NCBI GenBank assembly: GCA_039916225.1
Contig: JBDSLU010000309.1
Span: 1-34,870 of the forward strand
Length of the DNA stretch: 34,870 nucleotides
Origin: JBDSLU01 sp039916225
GTDB lineage: Bacteria; Acidobacteriota; Vicinamibacteria; Vicinamibacterales; Vicinamibacteraceae
Direction: 5' to 3'
Shown here piece by piece: positions 8,698 to 16,561 of the stretch; within the stretch, counting starts at the first letter, position 1, and each line of letters opens with the position of its first letter. The notes beneath the pieces are model-generated. The model did not search any database and was not told where the DNA came from. It saw only the letters and a list, made by a program, of their open reading frames with translations. The translations under genes and the position numbers were made by a program.

Positions 8698-8738
8698 GAC
8701 GCCGCGGTCCGGCTCACGTGGAGCCTCGCCGCGGCGTC
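8698..8738. terminator. Bidirectional terminator-like hairpin
   Basis: A perfect 10-bp stem (GACGCCGCGG at 8698-8707 with CCGCGGCGTC at 8729-8738) encloses an inner 5-bp stem (GGCTC at 8711-8715 with GAGCC at 8721-8725). It sits in the middle of the gap between two convergent genes, as a terminator serving both would. There is no T tract, so it may act as an mRNA 3'-end stabiliser instead. Confidence 0.5.
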
Positions 8739-8798
8739 AATCAGATCCCGATAGTTCGTTCCGGCCCCGCTCCTGGCCGGGCCGTTCGTGCGCATCGC

Positions 8799-9032
8799 TC
8801 AGGCGACGCGGCATTGCTCGGCGAACTCAGGCGCTTCCTCCTTCAGGTAGGCCTCCGAGCAGAGGGATCGTGCCCACCAGTAGGCGTCGTCCGGCGGCAT
8901 CGACCCTTCCCTCAACCGTTGAACCAGCGCCGTCGACAGGCTCTGGAACTCGTCGAACTCGAACGAGAAGCCGTGATGGCGAGGTGCCATGCCATCGGTG
9001 GTCGAGCTGCTGAAAGTAAGGTGTGTGGCCAT
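8799..9032 (-). CDS. Small hypothetical protein
   Basis: 77 residues from the ATG at 9032, chosen because GGGAG lies 8 bases upstream; the frame extends to an ATG at 9083 without a ribosome binding site. The sequence is acidic and amphipathic (FSFEFDEFQSLSTALVQRLREG, EEAPEFAEQC), with no signal peptide, metal motif or membrane segment. Not recognised. Codon use is like the neighbours (third positions mostly G/C), which supports a real gene. Confidence 0.55.
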   Translation of the reverse strand: MATHLTFSSSTTDGMAPRHHGFSFEFDEFQSLSTALVQRLREGSMPPDDAYWWARSLCSEAYLKEEAPEFAEQCRVA

Positions 9033-9138
9033 GGTGTGCGCTCCCGAGGTCGCTGCCCGTGAGATGAGCAAATCGCGCGCCATGTGTGGAAGATGATGGT
9101 TCCCGTCTCCTAAATGAGGCGCGAGCCCTATTCCGTTA

Positions 9139-9924
9139 GGAAAATCGGCAATTCACCTTCCGCCGGTTCGGCTGGTCGGCCGCCAGCGAGGACGCCACGG
9201 CCATGATCGTCACCCGGAACTCCTGCGGCGCATCCACGACGACGAAAGCCGCGACCTGCAGGATCCACCGAGCGCGTGACGGGCTTCAGGGCAGCCACCA
9301 TCCCAGAGGGCCGGCCTTGATGGCGAGCCGGTCGAGCGCGGCGCGCAGCGACATCGAGCCGCCATCGAGGGTCACGACCACGGTCGAGAGTCGTCGACCA
9401 TCGTCCATGTTCCCAAGTCCGCCGCCGAGCATACCGGGAGGGCCCAAACCCGCCAGCGCCGGGTTGAGTCGCTGCGCCAGCGCGAACGCGATCGCGACGG
9501 GGGTCCCGCTGATGTCCGTCGTGTCGAGTTGGCGCTCGACGGCCGCGGCACAGGCCGAGGTGGGCGCCTGCAGCGTTGCGACGGTGCCGTCGTCCGACAG
9601 GTCCAGGCGTCCAGCCCAGCGGGCAGCAAGATCGATGAGCAGGCCTCGCCGGTCGTCGGGCGCTGCAGCGGTTGCGAGTGCCGCGGCAGGAGTATCGCTG
9701 GGCGTCTCTGCGTCGAGCACGAGCGCCACCGGAATACCCCGTCGCACCAGCAGATGCGCGTCGTCACGGAGGGTCGTGCGTGCGTTCTGGGCAGCCGCGT
9801 CACCGGCCGTCGCGAGCGCGACGACCAGCGCGAGCCGCCCGATGCGCCATCCGCCAGGCGCGTGAGATCGGACGGCCACACGTTCGGAGCCGACGCGAGG
9901 GGCGTTGGGAGAAACGAGGTGCAA
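9139..9924 (-). pseudogene. Secreted hypothetical protein interrupted by an in-frame TGA
   Basis: The frame opens at a TTG (9924) or, more likely, a later GTG in the segment before VAVRSHAPGGWRIGR; a signal peptide follows (GRLALVVALATAGDAAAQ). It reads to a TGA at 9286-9288 (about 212 codons from TTG), ending LRAALDRLAIKAGPLGWWLP. The same frame stays open for 49 more codons to a TAA at 9136-9138, and these codons look coding: almost every third base is G or C and the translation (WILQVAAFVVVDAPQEFRVT) has strand character. So this is either a gene that ends at 9286, or a longer gene broken by a point mutation. Family not recognised. Its start abuts the divergent SRPBCC gene. Confidence 0.5.
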
Positions 9925-10382
9925 TGGAGTTCCGGGTCAGTATCGATATTTTAGCGCCGCCAGACGTGACGTGGGCCGTGATGAAGGACGGCGAGCGCTG
10001 GCACGAATGGACGGCGTCGATCACCAGCGTCCGCCTGCTGGACAGAGGGCCGCTGCGGATCGGTAGCCGGGCGCTGATCCGCCAGCCGCGCTTTCCGCCC
10101 GCCGTCTGGAAGGTCACGACCCTCGAGCCCGGGCACCGGTTCGTGTGGAGGAGCGGGATGCCCGGCTTGTGGGTGTACGGCGACCACTCCGTCGAACGCA
10201 TCGCGGCCGGTACGCGCGCCACGCTGAAGCTGACCTACCACGGCCTGCTGGCGCGGATCATGGGCCGCATGACCCGCGGGATCACGAACCGTTACCTCGA
10301 TATGGAAGCCGCCGGCCTCAAAAGGCGCAGCGAAGAGCACACGCGCGCCGGCTCGACGGCCGCTGCGATCAGTGCGCCTTGA
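9924..10382 (+). CDS. SRPBCC (START/polyketide-cyclase-like) family protein
   Basis: 152 residues from an ATG with GAGGT 4 bases upstream; the frame is open further upstream but that part is inside the divergent gene. It begins with the family's first strand and helix, FRVSIDILAPPDVTWAVMKDGERWHEWT, then GSRALIRQPRFPPAVWKVTTLEPGHRFVW, and ends with the long helix (TRGITNRYLDMEAAGLKRRSEE), the usual helix-grip order. Such proteins bind hydrophobic ligands in a cavity; the ligand is unknown. Its last 14 bases overlap the end of argH on the other strand. Confidence 0.82.
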   Translation: MEFRVSIDILAPPDVTWAVMKDGERWHEWTASITSVRLLDRGPLRIGSRALIRQPRFPPAVWKVTTLEPGHRFVWRSGMPGLWVYGDHSVERIAAGTRATLKLTYHGLLARIMGRMTRGITNRYLDMEAAGLKRRSEEHTRAGSTAAAISAP

Positions 10383-11742
10383 GCCAGTCCTTGGCGTCGG
10401 CGAGGGCATCGGCGACCGCGGCCGGTGAGGTCGACTGGGGCGTCGTGCGGGCTTCGACCGAGCGGCGCGCCGTCACGGCGAGGACATCCTCGCCGAACAG
10501 CTCGCTGTAGCCGCGCCAGTCGTCGAGGGTGAGAGCGGCGAAGCTCGAGTCGCGTTCGATCAGCGACCGGACCATGCCGCCGACGACCTCGTGGGCTTCC
10601 CTGAAGGGCATGCCGCGCCCGACCAGATAGTCGGCGACGTCGGTGGCGAGCATGAAGCCGCCGGCAGCGGCATTCGTCGTGGCCTGCTTCAGCGTGAGCG
10701 TTTCGACGACGGCAGCGGCGGAGATCAGCGAGCCGATGATCGTGTCCTCGGCGTCGAACACCGCTTCCTTGTCTTCCTGCAGATCCTTGTTGTAGCCGCT
10801 CGGCAGGCCCTTCATGGTCGCCAGGAAACCCGTCAGACGGCCGATGGCGCGGCCGGTCTTGCCGCGCACCAGCTCCATCGGATCGGGGTTCTTCTTCTGC
10901 GGCATCAGGCTGCTGCCGGTCGAGATGCGGTCGCTGAGCTCGACGAAGCCGAACTCCTCGGTGCCGAAGATGATGATGTCTTCGGCCAGGCGGCTGACGT
11001 GGACCATGCACAGCGACACGGCGTGGAGGAACGAGGACACGAAGTCGCGATCGGCGACGGCGTCCATGCTGTTCGCGACGACGCGCGAGAAGCCGAGCGT
11101 CGCGGCGAGCGCCTTGACGTCGATGCCGTAGGAGTTGCCGGCGATCGCGCCCGAGCCCAGCGGCAGGGCGTCGGCTTCGCGCGCGACCCCGGCGAAGCGC
11201 TCGGCGTCGCGGCGGAACGCGGCGGCGTGCGACAGGAACCAGTGCCCCGCGAGGACCGGCTGGGCGCGACGCAGGTGCGTGTAGGCCGGCATCAGCGTGT
11301 CGCCGGCCTGCTCGGCTTGCGCGACCAGCGCCGCGATCACGCGCACCACCAGGCGATCGACCGCGACGAGCCGCCGCCGCAAATAGAGCCGCAGGTCGAC
11401 ACTGACCTGCTCGTTGCGCGAGCGGCCGGTGTGCAGCCGCTTGCCGGCGTCGCCGACGCGCTCGACCAGCTGACGCTCGACCCAGGCGTGCACGTCCTCG
11501 TCGTCGCCGCGGACGATCGACGCGTCGGCTCGCACCTCCGCCAGGAGCGCGCCCAGCGTACGCACGATGTCGGTGCGCTCGGTCGCCGAGAGCACGCCGG
11601 CGGCGGCGATCGCCTCGGCCCAGGCCAGGCTGCCGGTGATGTCATCCTCGACCATCCGCTTGTCGAACGGGAACGACTTGCCGAACTCGAAGACGTCCTT
11701 GTCGGGCTCGCCGTCGAAGCGGCCGGACCACAGATTGCTCAT
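10369..11742 (-). CDS. argH: Argininosuccinate lyase
   Basis: 457 residues, full length. The enzyme splits argininosuccinate into arginine and fumarate, the last step of arginine synthesis. The fumarase/aspartase-superfamily signature GSSLMPQKKNPD is present (catalytic Ser loop), together with the N-terminal LWSGRFDGEPDKDVFEF, the HTGRSRNEQV substrate loop and the TxHLRRAQPV segment (most family members have HLQRAQPV, so Gln is Arg here). It is the third gene of the leftward argR operon, 33 bases after the argG-like gene, and its 3' end overlaps the SRPBCC gene by 14 bases. Confidence 0.96.
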   Translation of the reverse strand: MSNLWSGRFDGEPDKDVFEFGKSFPFDKRMVEDDITGSLAWAEAIAAAGVLSATERTDIVRTLGALLAEVRADASIVRGDDEDVHAWVERQLVERVGDAGKRLHTGRSRNEQVSVDLRLYLRRRLVAVDRLVVRVIAALVAQAEQAGDTLMPAYTHLRRAQPVLAGHWFLSHAAAFRRDAERFAGVAREADALPLGSGAIAGNSYGIDVKALAATLGFSRVVANSMDAVADRDFVSSFLHAVSLCMVHVSRLAEDIIIFGTEEFGFVELSDRISTGSSLMPQKKNPDPMELVRGKTGRAIGRLTGFLATMKGLPSGYNKDLQEDKEAVFDAEDTIIGSLISAAAVVETLTLKQATTNAAAGGFMLATDVADYLVGRGMPFREAHEVVGGMVRSLIERDSSFAALTLDDWRGYSELFGEDVLAVTARRSVEARTTPQSTSPAAVADALADAKDWLKAH

Positions 11743-11775
11743 GAGGGAATCATCGACGCGGAAGGGCGGGACGCG

Positions 11776-12807
11776 TCAGGCGTCCGGCTTGACCCGGCAG
11801 GCGCCCTTGAACAACTCGAGGCGCACGCTGCCGGTCAGCGATTGTTGGGCGTCGCCGACGAACGCCGAGATGGCCCGGCGCGTCGGCGAGAACCATTTGC
11901 CGCGCCGCACCAGGCTGCGGAACGCGATGGCCTGCTGCTGCTTGAGATCGACGAGCTCGGCCGGCCACAGCCGGCGCTCGAGCGCGTCGTAGGCGAGGCC
12001 GAGCACGATGACGGCCGGGGCCTCGCCGACGTGGCGCGCGGCCGCATCGTAGGCGGCGGAATATGGACCGGACAGGCCGTCGAAGCGGCCGACGCCGTGG
12101 ACACCGACGATCGTGTCGAGGCTGTCGAGCAGTTCGATGAACGGCAGCCGCACACCGTTGACGCTCACCGGCGTGCCGGCCTCGAAGGCCAGTTCCAGCG
12201 TCGCCGGCGTCTCGGGCGTCGCGCTGCGCTCGCGGGTGACGCGGTAGAGGCGCGGCGCGATCTCGGCGTGCGGCGCCAGGCGCTGCTCGCGTCCGACAAT
12301 CGACACGCTCGGGGCGAGAGCCCGCGCCTCGGCGGCCTCGGCGGCATCCAGATCCATCAGCGACGCCGGCCACACGAAGCCGCCGGTGCCGGGACGCGCC
12401 GTCTGGGCCAGTTCTTCGAGCTGCGCGTGCAGGCTGGTGTCGTCGTGTCCGCCGCCGTGGGCGAGGAACGTCGCGTTCTCCATCGCCGCCACTTCGACCA
12501 GCGACTTGACCACCGCGGCCAGCCGCAGCTCGCGCCCCAGCGGCACGCCACCCTGCTGGGCGCCGCAGGCTTTCAGCGCCGGCAGCAGGAACTCCAGCGC
12601 CAGCGCGTCGCGGACGTCCATCACGTGGGCCCGCACCGCGCCGGCCTCGAGGGCCGCCTCGCGCACGCCATCCAGATCCTGGCCCTGGCCGAGATCGAGC
12701 GTCAGCGTCACGACCTCGTCGCCCTCGGCCTCGACGAGATGCCGCACCGCCGGGGCCTCGACCGGCCAGCCAGCGAAGGCGAACACGATGCGCGTCTTGT
12801 CAGCCAT
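11776..12807 (-). CDS. Argininosuccinate synthase-like protein lacking catalytic motifs (candidate pseudoenzyme)
   Basis: 343 residues, about 60 short of normal ArgG. Homology is clear: LTLDLGQGQDL (34-45), KSLVEVAAMENA, AFEAGTPVSVNGV, VGVHGVGRFDGLSG, KWFSPTRRAISAFVGDAQQSLTGSVRLELFKGACRV. But the ATP pyrophosphatase loop, AYSGGLDTSV in true ArgG, reads AFAGWPVEAP (residues 10-19), losing the Ser, second Gly, Asp, Thr and Ser. HGCTGKGNDQVRFE is replaced by HGGGHDDTSLHAQLE (from 117). The PYSIDENLWGRSIE-type citrulline segment is missing, and the C-terminal arm is absent. The frame is intact with normal codon use, and the gene overlaps argR by 8 bases and precedes argH. It cannot be expected to make argininosuccinate by the known mechanism; a regulatory or structural role is possible. 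Confidence 0.88.
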   Translation of the reverse strand: MADKTRIVFAFAGWPVEAPAVRHLVEAEGDEVVTLTLDLGQGQDLDGVREAALEAGAVRAHVMDVRDALALEFLLPALKACGAQQGGVPLGRELRLAAVVKSLVEVAAMENATFLAHGGGHDDTSLHAQLEELAQTARPGTGGFVWPASLMDLDAAEAAEARALAPSVSIVGREQRLAPHAEIAPRLYRVTRERSATPETPATLELAFEAGTPVSVNGVRLPFIELLDSLDTIVGVHGVGRFDGLSGPYSAAYDAAARHVGEAPAVIVLGLAYDALERRLWPAELVDLKQQQAIAFRSLVRRGKWFSPTRRAISAFVGDAQQSLTGSVRLELFKGACRVKPDA

Positions 12808-13270
12808 TGACCGCCTGCCTGCCTGGGCTCACCCACCCATCGAACCGGGCCGCGACCGACATCGCCTGGGCCGGATCCCGCGTGATGACCAGGATGGTGT
12901 CGTCGCCGCCGATGGTGCCGGCGATTTCGGGGAGACCGGCCCGGTCGATGTCCACCGCCAGGTTCTGGGCGCGCCCCGGATCGGTGCGGAGGACGATGAG
13001 GTTCTGGATCACTTCGTAGGAGCGCAGGAACTCGCGGGCCGTGCGCCGGAGCGTGGCTTCGGCGGTGGCGGCCGGCCGCGGTTCGCCGCCGGGAGCCTGG
13101 TAGCCACCGGCCGAGCGCTTCACCAGCCCGATTTCCTTGATATCCCGCGACAGTGTCGCCTGCGTGACGTCGATGCCTCGCTCGAGCAGGCGCTGGCGCA
13201 GCGTCTCCTGATTGGCGATGGGCTCTCTCCGGACGAGCTCGACGATGGTGGCTTGCCGTTGGGCTTTCAT
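12800..13270 (-). CDS. argR: Arginine repressor ArgR
   Basis: 156 residues from the ATG at 13270 (start MKAQRQ, the E. coli length); an ATG at 13294 would add 8 residues but overlaps a likely operator. The N-terminal winged helix has REPIANQETLRQRLLERGIDVTQATLSRDIKEIGLVKR, including the SRD recognition-helix motif. The C-terminal hexamerisation and arginine-binding domain has VIQNLIVLRTDPGRAQNLAVDIDRAG and GTIGGDDTILVI, where GTIxGDDT carries the Asp pair that binds arginine. With arginine bound it should repress both arms of the cluster from the shared upstream region. It is the first gene of the argR-argG-like-argH operon. Confidence 0.95.
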   Translation of the reverse strand: MKAQRQATIVELVRREPIANQETLRQRLLERGIDVTQATLSRDIKEIGLVKRSAGGYQAPGGEPRPAATAEATLRRTAREFLRSYEVIQNLIVLRTDPGRAQNLAVDIDRAGLPEIAGTIGGDDTILVITRDPAQAMSVAARFDGWVSPGRQAVNG

Positions 13271-13281
13271 GCGGGCGCAAA

Positions 13282-13295
13282 CATCACTATACATG
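13282..13295 (-). promoter_or_regulatory. ArgR operator-like motif, argR side
   Basis: Minus-strand CATGTATAGTGATG, matching the pattern ATGTATAnnGAT that recurs on the plus strand at 13383. It lies 12 bases upstream of the chosen argR start, where an autoregulatory site would act. Assignment to ArgR is by position and repetition, not by match to the E. coli ARG box. Confidence 0.4.
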
Positions 13296-13362
13296 GCCAG
13301 CCGTCGTCACTGGCGCTCGCCAGAATAGCAGACAAGCCTTTGTCAAGTAAGGGACTTTCCTA

Positions 13363-13392
13363 TTGACTGCGAGCAATTTATCGATGTATAAA
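13363..13392 (+). promoter_or_regulatory. Promoter of the argCBD-argJ-argF operon
   Basis: TTGACT (13363-13368) and TATAAA (13387-13392) with an 18-base spacer, in a short AT-rich island inside a GC-rich genome. It is the best sigma70-type promoter in the window and would give a leader of about 125 bases before argC. The -10 box lies within one of the repeated ATGTATA motifs, so a bound repressor would block it directly. Confidence 0.65.
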
Positions 13393-13417
13393 GATAGTTC
13401 GCTCTGCATAGATATGA
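13383..13417 (+). promoter_or_regulatory. Two ArgR operator-like motifs overlapping the argC promoter
   Basis: GATGTATAAAGATA (13383-13396) and CTGCATAGATATGA (13404-13417) are 21 bases apart start to start, two helical turns, as ARG box pairs usually are. The second contains CATA-GA-TATG dyad symmetry. With the minus-strand copy at 13282 this makes three related sites in the divergent control region. Confidence 0.45.
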
Positions 13418-13522
13418 GCGGGCAAGGCACCTGCTGGCCGAAATCGGGCGGCGGGTCGGCCGGGGGCGTTTGCGACGGATGAGCCCCGCGGTCGTAAGGG
13501 TCGAGCCCAGGGTTGTCGGACG

Positions 13523-14530
13523 ATGAACAACGAGACGGACCAACGGATCGACGTCGCCCTGGTGGGCGCTACCGGCTTTGCCGGCCAGGAACTGGTGCGG
13601 ATTCTCGCGCGGCACCCGCGCGTGCGGCTCACGGCAGCCCTCGGCTCGGCCGCGATGGAAGCGCCGCGCAAGCTGCCGGCGCTGGCCCGCATCTGGGACG
13701 GCGAAGTCCTTCCTTATCACGCCGATCGCATCGCTCCGACGGTCAGGGCCGCCTTCCTGGCCTTGCCCGAGGCCAATGCTGCCGAGACGGCTCCCGAACT
13801 GCTGGGGCGGGGCATCCGGGTGATCGACCTTTCCGGCGCCTTTCGCCTTCGTGATGACGGCGCCCGCGGCAAGCACTACCCGAAAACGGCAACGCTGCCG
13901 GCTGGGACGGTGTACGGCCTGGCCGAGCTCGATGGGGCTAGCCTGCCGACCGCCCAACTCATTTCGTGCCCGGGCTGCTACCCGACCGCCGCGTTGATCG
14001 GTCTGGGTCCGCTCGAGGCGGCTGGGCTGCTCGAGGGCGACGTCATCGTCGATGCCAAGTCGGGCGTGTCCGGCGCCGGCAAGGCGCCGACCGAACGCAC
14101 GCACTTCTCCGAGAACCATGGCAGCGTCGCCGCCTATGCCCTGTTCTCGCACCGGCACACGCCGGAGATCGAGCAGGGCCTCGGCGGCCGTCCGGTGACG
14201 TTCGTGCCGCATCTGGTGCCGCTCGACCGCGGCATCCTCGAGACGATCTACGTCCGCGTCAAGAAGGGGACGACCAACGCGGCGATTGCCGCCGTGTTCG
14301 AGGCGGCCTACAAGGACGCCGCCTTCGTGCGCGTCACCGGCGAGCGGCTGCCCGAGATCAAGCACGTCGCGCACACCAACTTTTGCGACGTCGGCTGGAA
14401 GCTGGATGAAGCGTCCGGTCGTCTCATCGTCGTGAGCGTCTTGGACAATCTCATCAAGGGTGCCGCCGGTCAGGCGGTGCAGAACTTCAACCTGGCCTTC
14501 GGGCTCGACGAACGGACCGGCCTGCTGTGA
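13523..14530 (+). CDS. argC: N-acetyl-gamma-glutamyl-phosphate reductase
   Basis: 335 residues. It reduces N-acetylglutamyl phosphate to the semialdehyde with NADPH. The Rossmann start VALVGATGFAGQELVRIL and the active-site block SCPGCYPTAALIGL (Cys152) are present, with GVSGAGKAPTERTHFSE and the His-containing THFSE/HRHTPEIEQ segments that complete the site. It is the first gene of the rightward operon and its TGA overlaps the argB ATG. The N-terminal 8 residues are an extension before the Rossmann strand. Confidence 0.96.
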   Translation: MNNETDQRIDVALVGATGFAGQELVRILARHPRVRLTAALGSAAMEAPRKLPALARIWDGEVLPYHADRIAPTVRAAFLALPEANAAETAPELLGRGIRVIDLSGAFRLRDDGARGKHYPKTATLPAGTVYGLAELDGASLPTAQLISCPGCYPTAALIGLGPLEAAGLLEGDVIVDAKSGVSGAGKAPTERTHFSENHGSVAAYALFSHRHTPEIEQGLGGRPVTFVPHLVPLDRGILETIYVRVKKGTTNAAIAAVFEAAYKDAAFVRVTGERLPEIKHVAHTNFCDVGWKLDEASGRLIVVSVLDNLIKGAAGQAVQNFNLAFGLDERTGLL

Positions 14531-15354
14531 TGCATGGCACGACCGACCTGACGTTTCTCAAGCTGGGCGGCGAGCTGCTGGAGCCGGGCGCCAACCTCGA
14601 TGCGATGCTCGCGTCGATCTCGGCGCTCGCCGGCCGCGGACCGCTGGCCATCGTCCATGGCGGCGGCCGCGAGATCGACGCCGAGACGGCGCGGCGCGGC
14701 GTACCCAAGCAGGCGATCGAAGGCCTGCGCATCACCGACGCGGCCACCCTCGAGGCGGTCGTCGCGGTGCTCGCCGGCACGGTCAACACGCGGCTGGTCG
14801 CCGGCCTGGTGTCGCGCGGCGTCCGCGCCGTCGGCCTGACCGGCGCCGACGCGCTGGTCGGCCTGTCGACGATCGCGCCGCCGCACCGCACCGCGGACGG
14901 CCAGTCGGTCGACCTCGGCCTGGTCGGCCAGCCCGAGTCCGAGCGGACGCCGACGCTGATGGCCGACCTGGTCCGCCTCGGCTACGTGCCGGCGCTGGCC
15001 TGCCTCGGTGTCACCGAGGGCGGCCAGATTTTGAACGTCAACGCCGACACGATGGCCGCGGCGCTCGCCGCCGGCCTCGGGGCGCGGCGCCTGATCATCG
15101 CCGGCGGCACCGCCGGGGTCTTCGACAAGCAGGGCCAGACGATCCCCCTGCTCGATCTCGAGGGCATCGACGCCCTCATCGGCGACGGCACGGCCTCGGC
15201 CGGCATGGTCGCCAAGCTGCGCGCCTGTCGCGCCGCGCTGGATGCCGGCGTGCGCGAGGTCGCTATTGTTCACGGGCGCGATCCGAAAGGCCTGCTCGAG
15301 GCCGCCGGGACGCGCATCACGATGGAGAAGCTCTATGTCCAGCGGAACGGTTGA
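14530..15354 (+). CDS. argB: Acetylglutamate kinase
   Basis: 274 residues from the ATG overlapping the argC stop. It phosphorylates N-acetylglutamate. Family motifs in order: FLKLGGELLEPG (catalytic Lys), AIVHGGGREID (glycine-rich loop; usual form is VHGGGPxI), EGLRITDAATLE (substrate Arg), ILNVNADTMAAALAAGLGA (substrate Asn), and GMVAKLRACRAALDAGV (catalytic Lys). It lacks the N-terminal kinked helix seen in arginine-inhibited hexameric kinases, so feedback inhibition by arginine at this enzyme is less likely; that is inference from length. Its end overlaps argD by 20 bases. Confidence 0.95.
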   Translation: MHGTTDLTFLKLGGELLEPGANLDAMLASISALAGRGPLAIVHGGGREIDAETARRGVPKQAIEGLRITDAATLEAVVAVLAGTVNTRLVAGLVSRGVRAVGLTGADALVGLSTIAPPHRTADGQSVDLGLVGQPESERTPTLMADLVRLGYVPALACLGVTEGGQILNVNADTMAAALAAGLGARRLIIAGGTAGVFDKQGQTIPLLDLEGIDALIGDGTASAGMVAKLRACRAALDAGVREVAIVHGRDPKGLLEAAGTRITMEKLYVQRNG

Positions 15355-16561
15355 AACCACGCCCACGAGCGACATCCAGGCGCGCGAAGCGCGGCACGTC
15401 CTGCAGACGTACCGTCGCTTCCCGGTGGCGTTCGTCCGCGGCGAAGGCGTCCGCCTGTTCGACGCCGAAGGCCGCTCGTATCTGGACCTGCTGTCGGGCA
15501 TCGGCGTCGCCGCGCTCGGCAACGGCAGCGCCCGGCTCGCCGACGCCATCGGCGCCCAGGCGCGCGAACTGGCGCACACGTCGAACCTGTTCTTCCACCC
15601 GCTGCAGGGTCAGCTGGCCGATCGCCTGACCGGCGCGTCAGGTCTCGGCCGCGCTTTCTTCTGCAACAGCGGCAGCGAGGCCAACGAGGCCTGCCTGAAG
15701 TTCGCGCGCCGCTACTGGTACACCCGCGGCGAGCCGCGGGCCGAGTTCGTCGCCTTCGATCACGCCTTCGCCGGGCGGACGTTCGGCTCGCTCTCGATGA
15801 CCTGGGACGACCACTACCGCGGCCCGTTCCAGCCGCTGCTCGGCGGCGTGTCGTTCGCGCCGACCGATGATCCGTCGGCGCTCGATCGGCTGGTCACCAA
15901 CAAGACCGCGGCGATCATCGTCGAGCCAATCCAGGGCGAAGGCGGCGTGCGGCCGATCTCGCCGGCGCTGGCCAAGGCCATCGAGAAGGCGTGCCAGCGC
16001 ACCGGCGCGCTGCTGATCGCCGACGAGATCCAGTGCGGCACCGGCCGGACCGGCCAGATGTTCGCCTTCCCGGCGATCGGCCTGACGCCGGACCTGGTGT
16101 CGGTGGCCAAGGCGCTCGGCGGCGGCTTCCCGATCGGCGCGGCGCTCGTGGCCGACACCGTCGCGGCGACCATCGCCGCCGGCGACCACGGCACGACCTA
16201 CGGCGGCAACCTGCTCGCCTGCCGCGCCGCGATGACGGTGCTCGACGCGCTCGACGGCGGCCTGCTCGCCCACGTCGCGGCGATGGGATCGATCTTCGAA
16301 CGCGGGCTGCGCGACATGGTCGCCCGCCTGGGCATCGACGCCGAGGTCCGCGGCAAGGGCCTGATGTGGGGCGTCGATCTCGGCCGCGATGCCGGCGCCG
16401 TCGTTCCGGCCGCGCTCGCCCGCGGCCTCGTCGTCAACCGCACGGCGGGTTCGGTGATTCGCCTGCTGCCGCCCTACGTCATCACTGAAGCGGAAATCGC
16501 CGAAGGCCTCGGCCTGCTGGAAGCCGCGATCGCGGACGCCCTTGGAGGTGCCCATGGCTAG
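15335..16561 (+). CDS. argD: Acetylornithine aminotransferase
   Basis: 408 residues from the ATG at 15335, inside the end of argB; the frame is open upstream but that part belongs to argB. Class-III PLP aminotransferase: FFCNSGSEANEACLKFAR (phosphate loop), VEPIQGEGG, LLIADEIQCGTGRTGQ (Asp contacting the PLP ring), and SVAKALGGGFPIGA with the Schiff-base Lys259. It converts N-acetylglutamate semialdehyde to N-acetylornithine, and in many bacteria also serves lysine synthesis. The next gene starts within its last 8 bases. Confidence 0.95.
   Translation: MSSGTVETTPTSDIQAREARHVLQTYRRFPVAFVRGEGVRLFDAEGRSYLDLLSGIGVAALGNGSARLADAIGAQARELAHTSNLFFHPLQGQLADRLTGASGLGRAFFCNSGSEANEACLKFARRYWYTRGEPRAEFVAFDHAFAGRTFGSLSMTWDDHYRGPFQPLLGGVSFAPTDDPSALDRLVTNKTAAIIVEPIQGEGGVRPISPALAKAIEKACQRTGALLIADEIQCGTGRTGQMFAFPAIGLTPDLVSVAKALGGGFPIGAALVADTVAATIAAGDHGTTYGGNLLACRAAMTVLDALDGGLLAHVAAMGSIFERGLRDMVARLGIDAEVRGKGLMWGVDLGRDAGAVVPAALARGLVVNRTAGSVIRLLPPYVITEAEIAEGLGLLEAAIADALGGAHG

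Noticed and set aside
10591..12810. A 739-codon plus-strand open frame across argH and the argG-like gene
   Set aside because: It is the antisense of two recognisable genes in GC-rich DNA; the translation is Arg/Gly/Asp/His-rich with no domain.
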